Shown here: in pieces, positions 4,411 through 6,061 of the stretch
How positions within the stretch are numbered: the stretch's first letter is position 1
How the letters are laid out: every line of letters starts with the position of its first letter
Assembly (NCBI GenBank): GCA_040758525.1
Contig: JBFLVQ010000592.1
Location: 1 to 6,061, forward strand
Direction of reading: 5' to 3'
Source: JBFLVQ01 sp040758525
Lineage (GTDB): Bacteria; Acidobacteriota; Blastocatellia; Chloracidobacteriales; JADJPF01
DNA: 6,061 bases
Position numbers and translations under genes: made by a program
The notes under the pieces: generated by a model
The model's database searches: none
What the model was told of the DNA's origin: nothing
The model's input: only the letters and a program-made list of their open reading frames with translations

Positions 4411-6061
4411 ATGAAAAAATCTAGCCATAATCATCCCCGTCCGCTATCCGCCAAGGTGGCCAGCAGAGGCACTGTGGCAGCCGCGAAAAACTCTCAACCT
4501 GCTGCGCGCAAACCTACAACAGAGCAACAAAACGATACGCCCCCTAATGGTGAACGCCTACTGGAAATATTGATGCGCCGCGCCCAAGAGCATCCAGACC
4601 GTGTCGCTTTGCGTGTTAAGCGACAAGGCCGCTATCACGACATCAATTGGCAAGAATATTGTGTATATACTTGCGAGCTTGCCGCTGGTCTGCTTGCGCT
4701 TGGCTTGGAGCGTGGCGAAACCTTAGGTCTGCTCTCAGCCAATCGCCCAGAATTCGCTTATACCGATCTGGCTACAATGATCGCTGGTGGTATTACAGTA
4801 GCAATCTATACCAATACTAATCCCAGGGAACTCATCTATATTCTCAATCACAGTGAAGCTCGCTTTCTCGTGATAGACAATGCCGAAAAATATCAGAAGA
4901 TTGTTGATATTGCTTCTGAGCTAGAGCATCTCAAACATATCATACTGATAGAGGGGCAAGAGACGGTCAAACCGATCACTGGTATCAAACTACATCGCTT
5001 CGCCGAAATTTGCCAACTAGGCCGCACTGCTCTTACTCAAGATGAGTCCATTATCACCCGCTCACTAGCAGCCATTAAGCCAGATAATACAGCAATAATA
5101 ATCTATACTTCAGGCACTACCGGTCCCCCTAAAGGAGCAATGCTGGCCCATAACAATATCGATTTCATCTGTGAGAAGATGTTTGAGATGGTGCCTGAGT
5201 TTACTGAGCATGAAACTTTCATTTCATATCTACCATTGCCACATGCATTGGAACGAATCGGTTGCCTATACTTCTCAATCTACAGTGGTGGCACAATCGG
5301 TTTTGCTGAGAAACTTGAGACCGTAGCCGCTGATATTCAAGAGATACGTCCTACTGTGCTCTATGGTGTACCTAGGTTTTATGAGAAGGTCTATAATGGC
5401 ATCCTTGCTGCAGTGCAAGGCGGTAGTTGGATCAAACGAAAGATCTTCTATTGGGCATTAGCAGTAGGACAACAAGCTGCACAACGACAGTTGAAAGGGC
5501 GTCGTCTTAGTATTGCATTAAGGATCAAATATTGGTTAGCAGATCGATTGGTCTTCCAAAAATTGCGTCAACGTTTAGGTGGTCGAGTAAAATATATCGC
5601 ATCTGGCGGAGCACCACTTTCTGCTGCCATCTCAGAGTTTTTCTATAGTGTTGGACTACCTGTTATGGAGGCCTATGGAGCAACCGAAACCAGTGCACCA
5701 GCAACTGCGACACGACCAGATAGCCTACGTTTTGGCACCGTTGGTAAACCATTGCCTACCGTGGAAGTGAAGATTGCTGAAGATGGTGAGATTCTTATAC
5801 GTAGCGGCGGAATCTGTAAGGGCTATTTCAAAGATCCTGTGACAACAGCTCGCACCTTTGTTGATGGTTGGTACTACTCTGGTGATGTTGGCCATTTCGA
5901 TACAGAAGGCAATCTAGTTATCACTGATCGCAAGAAGGACTTGATCATCACTTCTGCAGGCAAGAATATTGCTCCACAAAATATTGAGAATCTACTCAAG
6001 ACTTCACCCTATATAAATCAAGTAATGGTACACGGCGATCGTCGTAAATATCTTACTGCGC
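4411..6061 (+). CDS. Long-chain fatty-acid-CoA ligase (AMP-forming), FadD15-like, 3'-truncated by window
   Basis: The frame is open from the ATG at 4411 to the window end (550 full codons). It activates fatty acids to acyl-adenylates and then acyl-CoA at the cytoplasmic face of the membrane, for beta-oxidation or lipid synthesis. ANL-superfamily motifs appear in order: the P-loop Y232-T-S-G-T-T-G-P-P-K-G242, Y422-G-A-T-E426, the ATP-ribose Asp492 in SGD, the hinge D506-R507-K-K-D, and G517-K-N-I-A-P-Q-N. The hinge and APQN sequences are typical of the FadD15/long-chain group (about 600 residues), so roughly the last 50-60 residues are missing. Residues 1-46 are an unusual Ser/Pro/Ala/Lys/Gln-rich tail before the domain begins at about Gly47. 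The ATG is the first start after a stop at 4384-4386, but no Shine-Dalgarno is seen, so the start is less sure than the function. It is transcribed divergently from the signalling gene. The exact chain-length preference cannot be read. Confidence 0.92.
   Translation, partial: MKKSSHNHPRPLSAKVASRGTVAAAKNSQPAARKPTTEQQNDTPPNGERLLEILMRRAQEHPDRVALRVKRQGRYHDINWQEYCVYTCELAAGLLALGLERGETLGLLSANRPEFAYTDLATMIAGGITVAIYTNTNPRELIYILNHSEARFLVIDNAEKYQKIVDIASELEHLKHIILIEGQETVKPITGIKLHRFAEICQLGRTALTQDESIITRSLAAIKPDNTAIIIYTSGTTGPPKGAMLAHNNIDFICEKMFEMVPEFTEHETFISYLPLPHALERIGCLYFSIYSGGTIGFAEKLETVAADIQEIRPTVLYGVPRFYEKVYNGILAAVQGGSWIKRKIFYWALAVGQQAAQRQLKGRRLSIALRIKYWLADRLVFQKLRQRLGGRVKYIASGGAPLSAAISEFFYSVGLPVMEAYGATETSAPATATRPDSLRFGTVGKPLPTVEVKIAEDGEILIRSGGICKGYFKDPVTTARTFVDGWYYSGDVGHFDTEGNLVITDRKKDLIITSAGKNIAPQNIENLLKTSPYINQVMVHGDRRKYLTA

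Noticed and set aside
4249..4434. Minus-strand open frame of 61 codons in the divergent region
   Set aside because: It has no ribosome binding site, overlaps the start of the acyl-CoA synthetase gene and covers the well-formed rightward promoter. No recognisable family. A real small protein is not excluded, but nothing supports it.

Overview
The window looks like a piece of a bacterial chromosome of moderate GC (mid-40s percent by eye). It carries five protein-coding genes, two of them cut by the window edges. No tRNA, rRNA, CRISPR array, insertion sequence or phage gene was seen. The mix of genes is a family-39-like membrane glycosyltransferase, a TPR plus TlpA-type thioredoxin, a cyclic-nucleotide-binding plus DUF4388/PATAN protein, a lone CheY-like receiver and a FadD15-like acyl-CoA synthetase. 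That mix would suit an Acidobacteriota lineage such as the lower-GC Blastocatellia, or a Myxococcota/delta-like bacterium. This placement is inference from domain content; no marker gene is present.

Left part, plus strand (3-2448). A polytopic membrane glycosyltransferase, open from the first bases of the window so its start lies outside, is followed after 70 bp by a secreted protein. That protein has an N-terminal signal peptide, TPR repeats and a C-terminal TlpA/ResA-like thioredoxin domain with a WCPPC active site. It ends at a strong GC-rich hairpin (2484-2508), which also lies just beyond the 3' end of the convergent next gene and so probably separates the two transcription units.

Middle part, minus strand (2523-4078). 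Transcription runs right to left through a cyclic-nucleotide-binding/DUF4388/C-terminal winged-helix-like protein (3047-4078) and then a 125-residue stand-alone receiver (2523-2900). This resembles a signalling pair in which the PATAN (DUF4388) and REC modules, found fused in PatA-like regulators, sit on separate proteins. No kinase is visible.

Right part (4079-6061). A 332-bp divergent intergenic region holds two convincing promoter-like sequences. The leftward one has a perfect 16-bp palindrome exactly filling the spacer between its -35 and -10 boxes. The rightward one has a TTGTCA-N5-TGACAA inverted repeat overlapping its -35. The rightward promoter drives a long-chain acyl-CoA synthetase cut off by the window's right end (550 complete codons visible).

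The most promising signals are the two palindromes overlaid on the divergent promoters, and the altered ligand pocket of the cyclic-nucleotide-binding domain beside an orphan receiver. Nothing here is clearly a new mobile or defence system.
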